Of a stretch of 34,290 bases of DNA, positions 1 to 6,708 are shown piece by piece. Made by a program: the position numbers and the translations under genes. The notes below the pieces were generated by a model. That model was not told the DNA's origin. It ran no database searches and saw nothing but the letters and a program-made list of their open reading frames with translations. Each line of letters begins with the position of its first letter. Position 1 is the first letter of the stretch. The DNA lies in assembly GCA_021846965.1 (NCBI GenBank), contig JAJZWA010000039.1, forward strand, positions 1 through 34,290, read 5' to 3'. This stretch comes from Pseudomonadota bacterium. GTDB lineage: Bacteria > Pseudomonadota > Gammaproteobacteria > Burkholderiales > Burkholderiaceae_C.

Positions 1-46
1 ATTCGTAATGAGAAGGTCGAGGGTTCGATTCCTTTCACCGGCACCA
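1..46 (+). tRNA. tRNA-Thr (anticodon CGT), 3' part only
   Basis: The window opens inside the anticodon arm of a tRNA. The 7-nt anticodon loop is at 2-8, with CGT at 4-6 flanked by TT and AA. A T-arm with the standard TTCGATT loop follows at 23-29. The acceptor 3' strand CACCGGC, discriminator A and encoded CCA end at 46. The CGT anticodon reads ACG threonine codons. The 5' half (D-arm and first acceptor strand, expected GCCGGTG) lies outside the window. Confidence 0.9.
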
Positions 47-62
47 AGCAAATCAACGACTT

Positions 63-91
63 AGCCCGCCTTTCGGCGGGCTTTGTTTTTT
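63..91 (+). terminator. Rho-independent terminator after tRNA-Thr
   Basis: A perfect 8-bp stem (AGCCCGCC at 63-70, GGCGGGCT at 75-82) with a TTTC loop is followed by a T-rich run at 83-91. It starts 16 nt after the tRNA CCA end and almost certainly terminates the tRNA transcript. Confidence 0.92.
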
Positions 92-133
92 CGTGGCCAT
101 GCACGACCCCTTGAAGGCCACCGAGGTGATGGA

Positions 134-155
134 CGAATTCCCGCGCGGGAGTTCG
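134..155. repeat. Imperfect palindrome around CCCGCGCGGG
   Basis: A 10-bp perfect palindrome (140-149) is extended on both sides by six further pairs, one of them a G-T wobble, to 134-155. It lies in the roughly 130-bp stretch between the tRNA terminator and the stop of the LprI-like gene. It could fold into a hairpin ending the minus-strand LprI-like transcript, but no T-run follows in either direction. Nothing else is recognisable between 92 and 220. Confidence 0.35.
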
Positions 156-220
156 AGGGCTTCCTGGGGACCGGCCGCGCCTGGCCGGGCGCCGACTGGG
201 TTCCCGCCGCCGCGCGCCGC

Positions 221-826
221 TCAGGGCCCGTCGCCGCGCCTGTACACCGTGACGTCCTGATCGTCCAGGTCGAACACGCGCAGGCGCTGGGCTCCGATGT
301 CCAGCAGGATCCACCGGAATTCCACGCTGTCGCCCTCCACCTTCAGAGTCAGCGAACAGCCCTGGGCGCTCCAGCGGCCCGAGCTCTCCGGCCGTTGGTG
401 CAGCCAGGAGCTGAAGCTTCCCGCGCCGATCGAGAGTTCCTCGAAAAAGGCGCCCCCGGTCCCGCGCCAATCATGCTGCAGTGCGCCCCGCCTGGCCTCG
501 CACCAAGGCGCATACGAGTCGGCCAGTTGCCCGATGCGCACCGCGTAGGCCTTCGCCAGGCAGGCTTCGGTCGTGCAGCGCGACTGGACCGCCGAAATCC
601 ACGAGCGCTGGCTGCGCTCGACCTCCCCGGGCTGCCTCGCATGCGCGAGCGCGGCCGAGTACACGCTGTTCAGGCCCTGGTCCGCCGCCAGCAGCCGGCG
701 GCTCTTGCAGATCAGACGCGCCGGGTCCTCGACCGCGCGCCGGCAATCGATGGCCCAGGCCGGCAGGCAGGCGAGCAGGCCGGCCACGAGGACGATGGCC
801 TGGCGGGGTTTCGGAATCATTCGCAT
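221..826 (-). CDS. Exported LprI-like (DUF1311-type) protein
   Basis: This encodes a 201-residue protein with an N-terminal Sec signal peptide: basic residues, a hydrophobic core at about 10-23, and likely cleavage after the Ala at 25. The next ~80 residues carry the pattern of the LprI/DUF1311 family: paired cysteines near the start and end, and a central segment with Ser-Trp followed by Cys-x-x-x-x-Cys. Members are periplasmic or lipoprotein proteins, one of which (mycobacterial LprI) inhibits lysozyme. The C-terminal ~95 residues form an additional segment rich in aromatic and charged residues that I do not recognise. The start at 826 was chosen because it sits just before the signal peptide. 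ATG at 820, two codons on, is equally possible, and no strong ribosome binding site discriminates. The reading frame is open to 967, but that extension would bury the signal peptide. Function is inferred from family only. Confidence 0.75.
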   Translation of the reverse strand: MRMIPKPRQAIVLVAGLLACLPAWAIDCRRAVEDPARLICKSRRLLAADQGLNSVYSAALAHARQPGEVERSQRSWISAVQSRCTTEACLAKAYAVRIGQLADSYAPWCEARRGALQHDWRGTGGAFFEELSIGAGSFSSWLHQRPESSGRWSAQGCSLTLKVEGDSVEFRWILLDIGAQRLRVFDLDDQDVTVYRRGDGP

Positions 827-948
827 GGAAGGTGCTGCTGGGCGGCTTGCGGGCGTTCGCATTGTGCGAGGCGGCCGCGCCTGCGGCAAGGGCGCCGCCG
901 CGCCGCGCCCTGCCCTATGCTGCGAGCTTCGTCCTCGTGGAGACCCGC

Positions 949-1488
949 ATGAGCTCGCGCATCGCACACCTGCAGCTGCTGGCCGAGTACAACCGGTGGA
1001 TGAACGACAGGGTCTACGCGGCCGCGTCGCGGCTAGGCCCGGAAGAGCTGGCGCGCGACCGGGGCGCCTTCTTCGGCTCCATCCTCGGCACGCTGAACCA
1101 TCTCGTGGTCGCCGACACGCTGTGGCTGCGGCGCTTCGCGCGCCACCCGCGCCAATGGCCGCAGATCGCGCCGGTGCTGCAGCTGCCGGTTCCCGCCTCG
1201 CTGGACGCCATCGTGTTCCCCACGCTGCCGGAACTGCGCCAGCACCGGGGCGAGCTCGATGCGTGGATCCTGGAATGGACGGCTGCCTTGCTCGACGAGG
1301 ACCTGGACACCCCCTTGCACTACGCCAACTCCAAGGGCCAGCCCTACTGCCGGGAATTGCACGGACTGCTGCTGCACCTGTTCAATCATCAGACCCACCA
1401 CCGCGGACAGGCCACCACGCTGCTGACCCAGGCCGGAGTCGACGTGGGCGTCACCGACCTGCTGGCGCTGCTACCCGAACTGGGCTGA
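949..1488 (+). CDS. DinB-family (DinB/YfiT-like) metal-binding protein
   Basis: This is a 179-residue protein of the DinB-like four-helix-bundle superfamily. The expected metal-binding histidine triad is visible as His51 (in an LNH context) and His147/His151 (in the NHQTHHRGQ segment). Family members include damage-inducible proteins and metal-dependent thiol transferases (bacillithiol, mycothiol or maleylpyruvate types), so a specific reaction cannot be assigned. The ATG at 949 is preceded by GGAG at 939-942 with good spacing. The reading frame is open much further upstream, but that part overlaps the LprI-like gene and looks like GC-rich shadow. The gene stands alone on the plus strand, is divergent from the LprI-like gene and convergent with the iol-type operon. 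Confidence 0.85.
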   Translation: MSSRIAHLQLLAEYNRWMNDRVYAAASRLGPEELARDRGAFFGSILGTLNHLVVADTLWLRRFARHPRQWPQIAPVLQLPVPASLDAIVFPTLPELRQHRGELDAWILEWTAALLDEDLDTPLHYANSKGQPYCRELHGLLLHLFNHQTHHRGQATTLLTQAGVDVGVTDLLALLPELG

Positions 1489-1530
1489 TCTCCGCGCCCG
1501 CAGCGGGCCGGCGGCAGCCCCTCGTGGCGC

Positions 1531-1551
1531 AGGCTCGCTGGCGGCGAGCCT
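1531..1551. terminator. Possible bidirectional hairpin between convergent genes
   Basis: A perfect 8-bp GC-rich stem (AGGCTCGC at 1531-1538 and its complement at 1544-1551) with a 5-nt loop lies between the stops of the DinB gene and the convergent oxidoreductase gene. No T-tract follows on either side, so termination is a guess from position only. Confidence 0.35.
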
Positions 1552-1601
1552 CGCCTTGCGAGAGCCCTTGCGCATGCTTCGCATCGGGCGCCAAGGCAGG
1601 C

Positions 1602-2753
1602 TCAGGGCGCCTCCACGCGCTCCCAGCGGCCGCTTCGGGCGCTGCGCTGCGCGGCGTCGACGATCAGAAGTCCCTTGACGCCGTCGATCACGCCGGGGAA
1701 CAGGTCGCCGTCCGGCGACGAGCGCTCGCCTTGCAGGCGCGCGGCCACGACCTCGGCGAATTCCTCGTACAGGTTCGCGAAGGCCTCGAGGTAGCCCTCG
1801 GGATGCCCGAGGGCGACGCGGGTGGAGCGCAGCGCGCCGGGGCTCATGGCCGGGTCGAGGCGCCGCGTGAGCACCTGGTCGAAGCCGCCGGCGCGGCGGT
1901 GCAGCAGCCGGTTGGGCTCCTCCTGGTACCACTCGAGTCCGCCCTTGTCGCCATGGATGCGAAAGCTCAGCCCATGCTCGGAGCCAGCCGCCGCATTGGT
2001 CACCCACAGCGATCCACGGGCGCCGTTGCCATAGCGCATCAGCGTGGCCACGTAGTCGTCCACCTCGCCGCCAGGGCGCGTGGCGCCGACGTCGGCGCAC
2101 AGGCTCTCGACGTCCTGCCCGCAGACATAGGCGCCCAGGTGGAAGGCATGGGTGGCGATGTCCAGCAGCACCAGCGAACCGCCCACGCGATCGGCCTGCA
2201 TGCGCCAGCCCGTCGAGGGCACAGGCTCGGCCAGGTTGCCCTGCACGTACTGCAGCTGCACCTGGCGGATCGCCCCCAGTTCCCCGGCGCGCACCATGTC
2301 GCGCGCCTGGCGCACCATGGGATAGCCGCTGTAGCAATAGGTCACGCAGAATTCGGCCCCCGAGGCCCGGACCTTGGCGGCAAGTTCGCGCGCGCTGGAC
2401 ACGTCGGTGGTCAGCGGCTTGTCGCAGATGATGTGCAGCCCCGCATCGAGCGCGGCCGTGCAGATCTCGAAATGGCTGTCGTTCGGGGTCATGACCGCGA
2501 CGACGTCGATTCCGTCCTCACGCTGCGACTCCTGCGCGATCAGCTCCCGCCAGGAGCCGTAGACGCGATCGTCGGGGAAGCCGAGCCGGCGGCCTTCGTC
2601 CCGGCCGCGCTGCGGGTTCGACGACAGCGCCGCGGCGACCAGGTCGAATTTACCGTCCAGGCGGGCGGCGATCCGGTGCACGGGCCCGATGAACGAGCCG
2701 GTTCCGCCGCCGATCACGCCGATGCGCAAGCGCCGGCCGATATGTTCCATCAT
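1602..2753 (-). CDS. Gfo/Idh/MocA-family NAD(P)-dependent oxidoreductase (long form), last gene of the iol-type operon
   Basis: This 383-residue Gfo/Idh/MocA protein has an N-terminal Rossmann fold with the glycine-rich IGVIGGGTGSFIG motif at 11-23. It carries DKP at 101-103 in place of the usual EKP, and the second-domain active-site stretch DIATHAFHLG. The length and the GGGTGSFIGPVHR signature resemble the ~390-residue levoglucosan or sugar dehydrogenase branch rather than the ~340-residue classical inositol dehydrogenase IolG. It is a clear paralogue of the product of 5506-6675. The substrate is presumably a cyclitol or pyranose ring hydroxyl (inference). The start is a run of GTG-ATG-ATG (first bases 2756, 2753, 2750). 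An excellent AGGAGG lies 7 nt before the GTG, so translation may begin at 2756; I give the first ATG. It lies 65 bp downstream of the iolJ stop. Confidence 0.9.
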   Translation of the reverse strand: MMEHIGRRLRIGVIGGGTGSFIGPVHRIAARLDGKFDLVAAALSSNPQRGRDEGRRLGFPDDRVYGSWRELIAQESQREDGIDVVAVMTPNDSHFEICTAALDAGLHIICDKPLTTDVSSARELAAKVRASGAEFCVTYCYSGYPMVRQARDMVRAGELGAIRQVQLQYVQGNLAEPVPSTGWRMQADRVGGSLVLLDIATHAFHLGAYVCGQDVESLCADVGATRPGGEVDDYVATLMRYGNGARGSLWVTNAAAGSEHGLSFRIHGDKGGLEWYQEEPNRLLHRRAGGFDQVLTRRLDPAMSPGALRSTRVALGHPEGYLEAFANLYEEFAEVVAARLQGERSSPDGDLFPGVIDGVKGLLIVDAAQRSARSGRWERVEAP

Positions 2754-2818
2754 CACGAGTGTTCCTCCTGTTGCGTGTGCGTTGCGCCGAGCCCGACGTC
2801 CAGCGTGCCCACCGGGGC

Positions 2819-3646
2819 TCAACCCAGCATCTGGATCACGCGGGCGGCCTCGGCCTGCAGGGCCTGCACCACCGGCTTCATGAGCGTGAGCCGGTCGAAG
2901 CGCGCCTCGTCCTCGGCCAGGCTCTGCCGCAGGCTGCGCGCGAAGGTCATGCGCATGGTCGTTCCGATGTTGAACTTGGCCACGCGCATGGTCTTCAGGC
3001 GCTGCATGTCGGCATCGCGAATCCCGCTGGTGCCGTGGATCACCAGGGGCAGCCGGGTGAGCGCCGCGATCTCCTGCAGGCGCTCGAAATCGATGACACT
3101 GGTGGCCGTGGTCATGCGATGCACATTGCCCACCGAGACCGCCACCGCGTCCACGCCGCTGTGCTCGGCGAAGCTGGCGGCGTCCCTCGGGTCGGTCAGT
3201 TCGTGCTTGATATGGTCGCGCCCCTCGGTGTAGGGCACCGAGCCCACCTCGCCTTCGATGGTGGCGCCGAAGGCATGGGCGACGGTGGCCACCCGCGCGG
3301 TGTGCGCGATGTTGTCCTGCAGGGACATCTGCGAGCCGTCGAACATGACCGAGGTGAACCCCGCCCGCAACGCGGCGTACACGACATCCTCGTCGTAGCA
3401 GTGGTCCAGGTGCAGGCACACCGGCACCTCGGCATCCTGCGCCAGTCCGCGCACCATGCCGGCAAAGCCCGCCACGCCCATCTGCTCGGCCATGTCCTTG
3501 TTGCAGGCCACGATGACCCCGCGTCCCAGGGACTCCGCGGCGGCGATCACGGCCACCGCCTCCTCGTTGCCGAAAATGTTGAACGAAGGCACGGCATAGC
3601 GACCCTGGATCGCGTCCGGCAGCAGTTCCTTGAGCGTCACGAGCAT
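2819..3646 (-). CDS. iolJ: Class II fructose-bisphosphate aldolase family, probable 6-phospho-5-dehydro-2-deoxy-D-gluconate aldolase
   Basis: This 275-residue class II (zinc) ketose-bisphosphate aldolase has the HLDH motif at 79-82 (catalytic Asp81, zinc ligand His82), EGEVG at 131-135, and zinc-ligand His176 in the GNVH segment. Phosphate-binding elements are HGTSG at 204-208 and the NIGT segment near 226. In inositol catabolism IolJ splits the phosphorylated C6 keto-acid from IolC into dihydroxyacetone phosphate and malonate semialdehyde. The call as IolJ rather than glycolytic aldolase or tagatose-bisphosphate aldolase rests on position directly after iolC-iolB. Its ATG is 10 bp after the iolB stop, with a GAGGA-type site spanning the iolB stop. 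Residues alone do not exclude another ketose-bisphosphate substrate. Confidence 0.88.
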   Translation of the reverse strand: MLVTLKELLPDAIQGRYAVPSFNIFGNEEAVAVIAAAESLGRGVIVACNKDMAEQMGVAGFAGMVRGLAQDAEVPVCLHLDHCYDEDVVYAALRAGFTSVMFDGSQMSLQDNIAHTARVATVAHAFGATIEGEVGSVPYTEGRDHIKHELTDPRDAASFAEHSGVDAVAVSVGNVHRMTTATSVIDFERLQEIAALTRLPLVIHGTSGIRDADMQRLKTMRVAKFNIGTTMRMTFARSLRQSLAEDEARFDRLTLMKPVVQALQAEAARVIQMLG

Positions 3647-3656
3647 GGCCCTGTCC

Positions 3657-4502
3657 TCACTTGAACTTGGCGATCATGTTCTTGATGCCCGGGATGGTCT
3701 CGATCTGATAGGCGTGGTGCGGATCGAAGTGCTGGATCAGGGATTTGGAATGCGCGCCGACGATGACCGTGAAGTAGTACATCTCGTAGCCGGGAGCCGC
3801 GACACTGGGGTGGTAGCCGCGGTCGATCGCGATCACGCTGCCGCTGCGCACGTGGTACACCGGGCCGTAGTCGTCTTCGTGGGCGTAGACGAACTGGGCG
3901 CCGAAGCCATGGTCCGGGTTGAAGCGGAACTGGTAGACCTCCTGGTACTCGGTCTCCTGGGTTCCTCGCTCGGCGTCGTGCTTGTGCGGGGGAAACCCCG
4001 ACCAGCCGCCCGCGCCGACGGTGAACAGTTCGCTGACCAGAAGCCGGCCTCGCCGCTCGGCGTTCTTCTGGCCGAGCAGGTGCTTGATCTTGCGATGGGT
4101 CTTGGTGTCGTCCGAGCCGTACTGGATCTTGTCCACGTCGCCCTGGCGCACATCGAAGGGCTCCAGGGTCTGGTCGAAACGTCCGCCGCCGATCATCAGG
4201 TCCAGGCTGTCGCTGGCACAGACGATCTCGGCGCGGGAACCCACCGGCACGTACACGCCTTCCGGGTCGCCCTCCCACAGATGGGAACGCTTGCCCACCG
4301 CCAGGAATTCCCGCCCGTCGACGATCACGTCGCAACTTCCGGTGGCGGGCACCAGCATGCTCTCGTAGCCGGGCACCTGGTGCTCGAAACGCTCCCCGCG
4401 CCGGAGCCGGACGTGGTTGAAGTAGCACAGGGGCGTCGTCTGGTCGCCCACCCCGATGATGGCCTGGTTGCGGTTGTCGAAGGGGGGGATATGTCGGCTC
4501 AT
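3657..4502 (-). CDS. iolB: 5-deoxy-glucuronate isomerase
   Basis: This 281-residue two-cupin protein is of normal length for IolB. It converts 5-deoxy-D-glucuronate into 5-dehydro-2-deoxy-D-gluconate, after ring opening by IolD and before phosphorylation by IolC. Recognisable stretches are the N-terminal FDNRNQ segment, the metal-binding cupin core with the PPHKHD histidines, the ETEYQEVYQFRF segment, and the C-terminal DRGYHPSVAAPG and YYFTVI stretches typical of the family. The ATG at 4502 overlaps the TGA of iolC by four bases (ATGA), indicating translational coupling. The open frame further upstream runs inside iolC and is not used. Confidence 0.96.
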   Translation of the reverse strand: MSRHIPPFDNRNQAIIGVGDQTTPLCYFNHVRLRRGERFEHQVPGYESMLVPATGSCDVIVDGREFLAVGKRSHLWEGDPEGVYVPVGSRAEIVCASDSLDLMIGGGRFDQTLEPFDVRQGDVDKIQYGSDDTKTHRKIKHLLGQKNAERRGRLLVSELFTVGAGGWSGFPPHKHDAERGTQETEYQEVYQFRFNPDHGFGAQFVYAHEDDYGPVYHVRSGSVIAIDRGYHPSVAAPGYEMYYFTVIVGAHSKSLIQHFDPHHAYQIETIPGIKNMIAKFK

Positions 4503-5503
4503 GAGGATGACTCCTTGGGCGCGTGCGCCTCGACGAAGGCCCGCAGTTGCGGGAGGGTCGGCATGGCCTCGGCACAGGCATCGCCGCTGACGTTGATCGC
4601 GGCGGCCGCGGCACCCCAGCGCACCGCTTCCTGCCACGGGCGGCCGCCGATCAGGGCCCAGAGCAGGGCCGCCGCGAAGGCATCGCCCGAGCCGAAGGGC
4701 TTGCGCGACCGGACCGGGAAAATGCCCTGCTCGATCACGGCCCCGTCTCGCAGGTACACGCGGCAACCGCGCGGCCCGTCCTTGACCACGACCGCCTGGG
4801 CCGTGTCGCGCACCAGGGCCCGCGCAAGGGGATCGGCCCCCGGTGCCCCGCTCGACTCGGCGTCGCCGAGCACGGCGAATTCCTCGCGATTGCCGATGAC
4901 CATGTCCGACAGGGTGCAGGCCAGGCCCAGCGTGACCGAGGCCTCGTCCGCACCGCTCCAGCCATAGGGTCGGTAATCCAGGTCGAGCACGACCACCGTA
5001 CCGGCCTGGCGAGCCAGGCGCATGGCGTGCAAGGCGGCCTCGCGGCTCGGGCTGGCCGACAGCGCCGTGCCGGTGATGAGCAAGGCGCGGGCGTCGGCGA
5101 TGGCCTCCCGGTCGATGTCGGCCACGCGCAGCTGCAGGTCGGCGGCGTTGCGCCGGTAGATGATCACCTTGCAGTCTTCCGGGCGCATCTCCGTGAATGC
5201 CACGCTGTTGAGCGAGCCGCTGTTGTCGGTCCTGAGCCCGCGCACGTCCACCGCGTTGTCGGCGAGGAACTGTCGCACGTAGCGGCCGAAGCCGTCGTCG
5301 GACACCACGCTGACCATGGCCACGCGAAGCCCGAGCCGGGCCGCGCCGGTCGCCACGTTGGCGGGGGACCCGCCCACCGATTTGCGAAAGCCCCTTACTT
5401 GCTCGAGGGGCATGCCCTCCTGCTGGGCGTACAGGTCCACCCCGGCGCGCCCGAGGCAGATCAGGTCGGTGGCGCGCTCGCCCGGAAAGCGCAAGGTGTT
5501 CAC
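4499..5503 (-). CDS. iolC: 5-dehydro-2-deoxygluconokinase
   Basis: This 334-residue PfkB/ribokinase-family kinase shows the N-terminal GGSPANVATGAARLG signature (44-58) and the C-terminal GSGDAF motif with catalytic Asp274. IolC phosphorylates 5-dehydro-2-deoxy-D-gluconate with ATP, making the substrate of IolJ. The start is GTG at 5503, two bases after the stop of the upstream oxidoreductase; a GAAG-type site lies in the end of that gene. Starting here places the first beta strand (TDLICLGRAGVDLYA) at the expected distance. The longer open frame overlaps the upstream gene and is rejected. Length and motifs match the short, kinase-only form of IolC, not the form fused to a DUF2090 domain. Confidence 0.95.
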   Translation of the reverse strand: MNTLRFPGERATDLICLGRAGVDLYAQQEGMPLEQVRGFRKSVGGSPANVATGAARLGLRVAMVSVVSDDGFGRYVRQFLADNAVDVRGLRTDNSGSLNSVAFTEMRPEDCKVIIYRRNAADLQLRVADIDREAIADARALLITGTALSASPSREAALHAMRLARQAGTVVVLDLDYRPYGWSGADEASVTLGLACTLSDMVIGNREEFAVLGDAESSGAPGADPLARALVRDTAQAVVVKDGPRGCRVYLRDGAVIEQGIFPVRSRKPFGSGDAFAAALLWALIGGRPWQEAVRWGAAAAAINVSGDACAEAMPTLPQLRAFVEAHAPKESSS

Positions 5504-5505
5504 GC

Positions 5506-6675
5506 TCAGCTTCTCTTCAGGGGCATCCACTGGCTGCCCGCGTCGGCGGACTGGGCACAGCGCACCATGAAGCGCACGCCCTCCAGGCCGTCTTCCACCG
5601 TGGGGATCCACTGCCCTGCCAGGCGCTCGCGCGCCGCGGGTTCGCTGGACATGGCGAAGGCGAATCGCCGGTACAGGTTGGCCCAGGAGTCGAAATAGCC
5701 CGCGGGGTGCCCGCCGCCCACGCGTTCGAAGCGCGCGGAGGGATCGAGGTAGCCATGCCCGCGCTCGTAGCTCATCTCGGGCTGGCCGACGAAGGCCACC
5801 TTGAGCTGGTTGGGATGCTCGTCCCACCACTCCACGCTGCCCCTGGAGCCGATCACGCGGAACTTCATGCCGTGCGCGCTGCCGACGTTGACCGCGCTGG
5901 CCCACAGCGAGCCGACGGCGCCGCCGCTCAGGCGCATCAGCACCTGGGCATCGTCTTCCAGCGGCGCGCGCGACTTGACGAAACTGCTGCGCAGGCAGCT
6001 GAGCGACTCGAGCTGCAGACCGGAAACCAGCATGCCCAGCTGGAAGCAGTGCGTGGCCAGATCGCCGATGACATAGGTCGGCCCCGAGGTGGCGGGGGTG
6101 ACGCGCCAGCGGGTGCCGGGGTCGCTGCCTTCGACTTCGGTCGCGTGGTAGCCATGGGCGAATTGCATCTGCACGATGCGGATCTCGCCCAGTTCGCCCT
6201 TGCGCACCATCGCGCGGGCCTGCTGCACCATCTCGTAGCCCGTGTATCCATACATCACGGCCAGCACGCGCTGGCGCGCCCGGGACAGCGCGAGCAACTC
6301 CTCGGCCTCGGCCTCGTCGATGGTCAGCGGCTTCTCGCAGATGACGTGCAGCCCGGCCTCGAGCGCCGCCTTGCAGATCGTGTAGTGCGAGCTGTTGGGC
6401 GTTGCGATGGTCACGGCCTCGATGCCATCGGGCCGGGCGGACTCGGCGGCGAACATGGCCCGGTAATCGGCGTAGCAGCGCTGCGGGTCCAGCCCCAGGC
6501 TGGTGCCGAATTCGCGGCCGCGGGCGGGGTCGATGTCGAAGGCACCGGCGAGCAGTTGCATGAGCCCGTCGCGCGTGGCCGCATCGCGGTGGGAGTAGCC
6601 GATCTGGCTTCCCTTGCCGCCACCGACCATGCCCCAGCGCAGGGGCTTCTCGAGCAATCGACCTTCAACGAACAT
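5506..6675 (-). CDS. Gfo/Idh/MocA-family NAD(P)-dependent oxidoreductase (long form), within the iol-type operon
   Basis: This 389-residue protein has the Rossmann motif GMVGGGKGSQIG at 15-26, the catalytic-lysine motif EKP at 114-116, and the GDLATHCFQLG active-site stretch in the second domain. It aligns along its whole length with the protein of 1602-2753 but is clearly diverged: EKP versus DKP, and a different glycine-loop sequence. Lying between iolD and iolC, it probably oxidises a cyclitol or deoxy sugar in the pathway, perhaps replacing or supplementing IolG. Which ring position or isomer it uses cannot be read from sequence. The ATG at 6675 is 33 bp after the iolD stop, with a GGAG about 10 nt upstream. 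Confidence 0.92.
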   Translation of the reverse strand: MFVEGRLLEKPLRWGMVGGGKGSQIGYSHRDAATRDGLMQLLAGAFDIDPARGREFGTSLGLDPQRCYADYRAMFAAESARPDGIEAVTIATPNSSHYTICKAALEAGLHVICEKPLTIDEAEAEELLALSRARQRVLAVMYGYTGYEMVQQARAMVRKGELGEIRIVQMQFAHGYHATEVEGSDPGTRWRVTPATSGPTYVIGDLATHCFQLGMLVSGLQLESLSCLRSSFVKSRAPLEDDAQVLMRLSGGAVGSLWASAVNVGSAHGMKFRVIGSRGSVEWWDEHPNQLKVAFVGQPEMSYERGHGYLDPSARFERVGGGHPAGYFDSWANLYRRFAFAMSSEPAARERLAGQWIPTVEDGLEGVRFMVRCAQSADAGSQWMPLKRS

Positions 6676-6708
6676 GATGGAGGGACTCCGTAGGGGTGGA
6701 ATGGTGGA

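Noticed and set aside
1..220. tRNA 3' end as an integration (att) site of a genomic island
   Set aside because: I found no second copy of the tRNA 3' sequence in the window, no integrase gene, and no phage-like content.
573..3233. 886-codon plus-strand open frame across the LprI-like, DinB and oxidoreductase genes
   Set aside because: It overlaps three real genes in wrong frames and has no coherent protein features.
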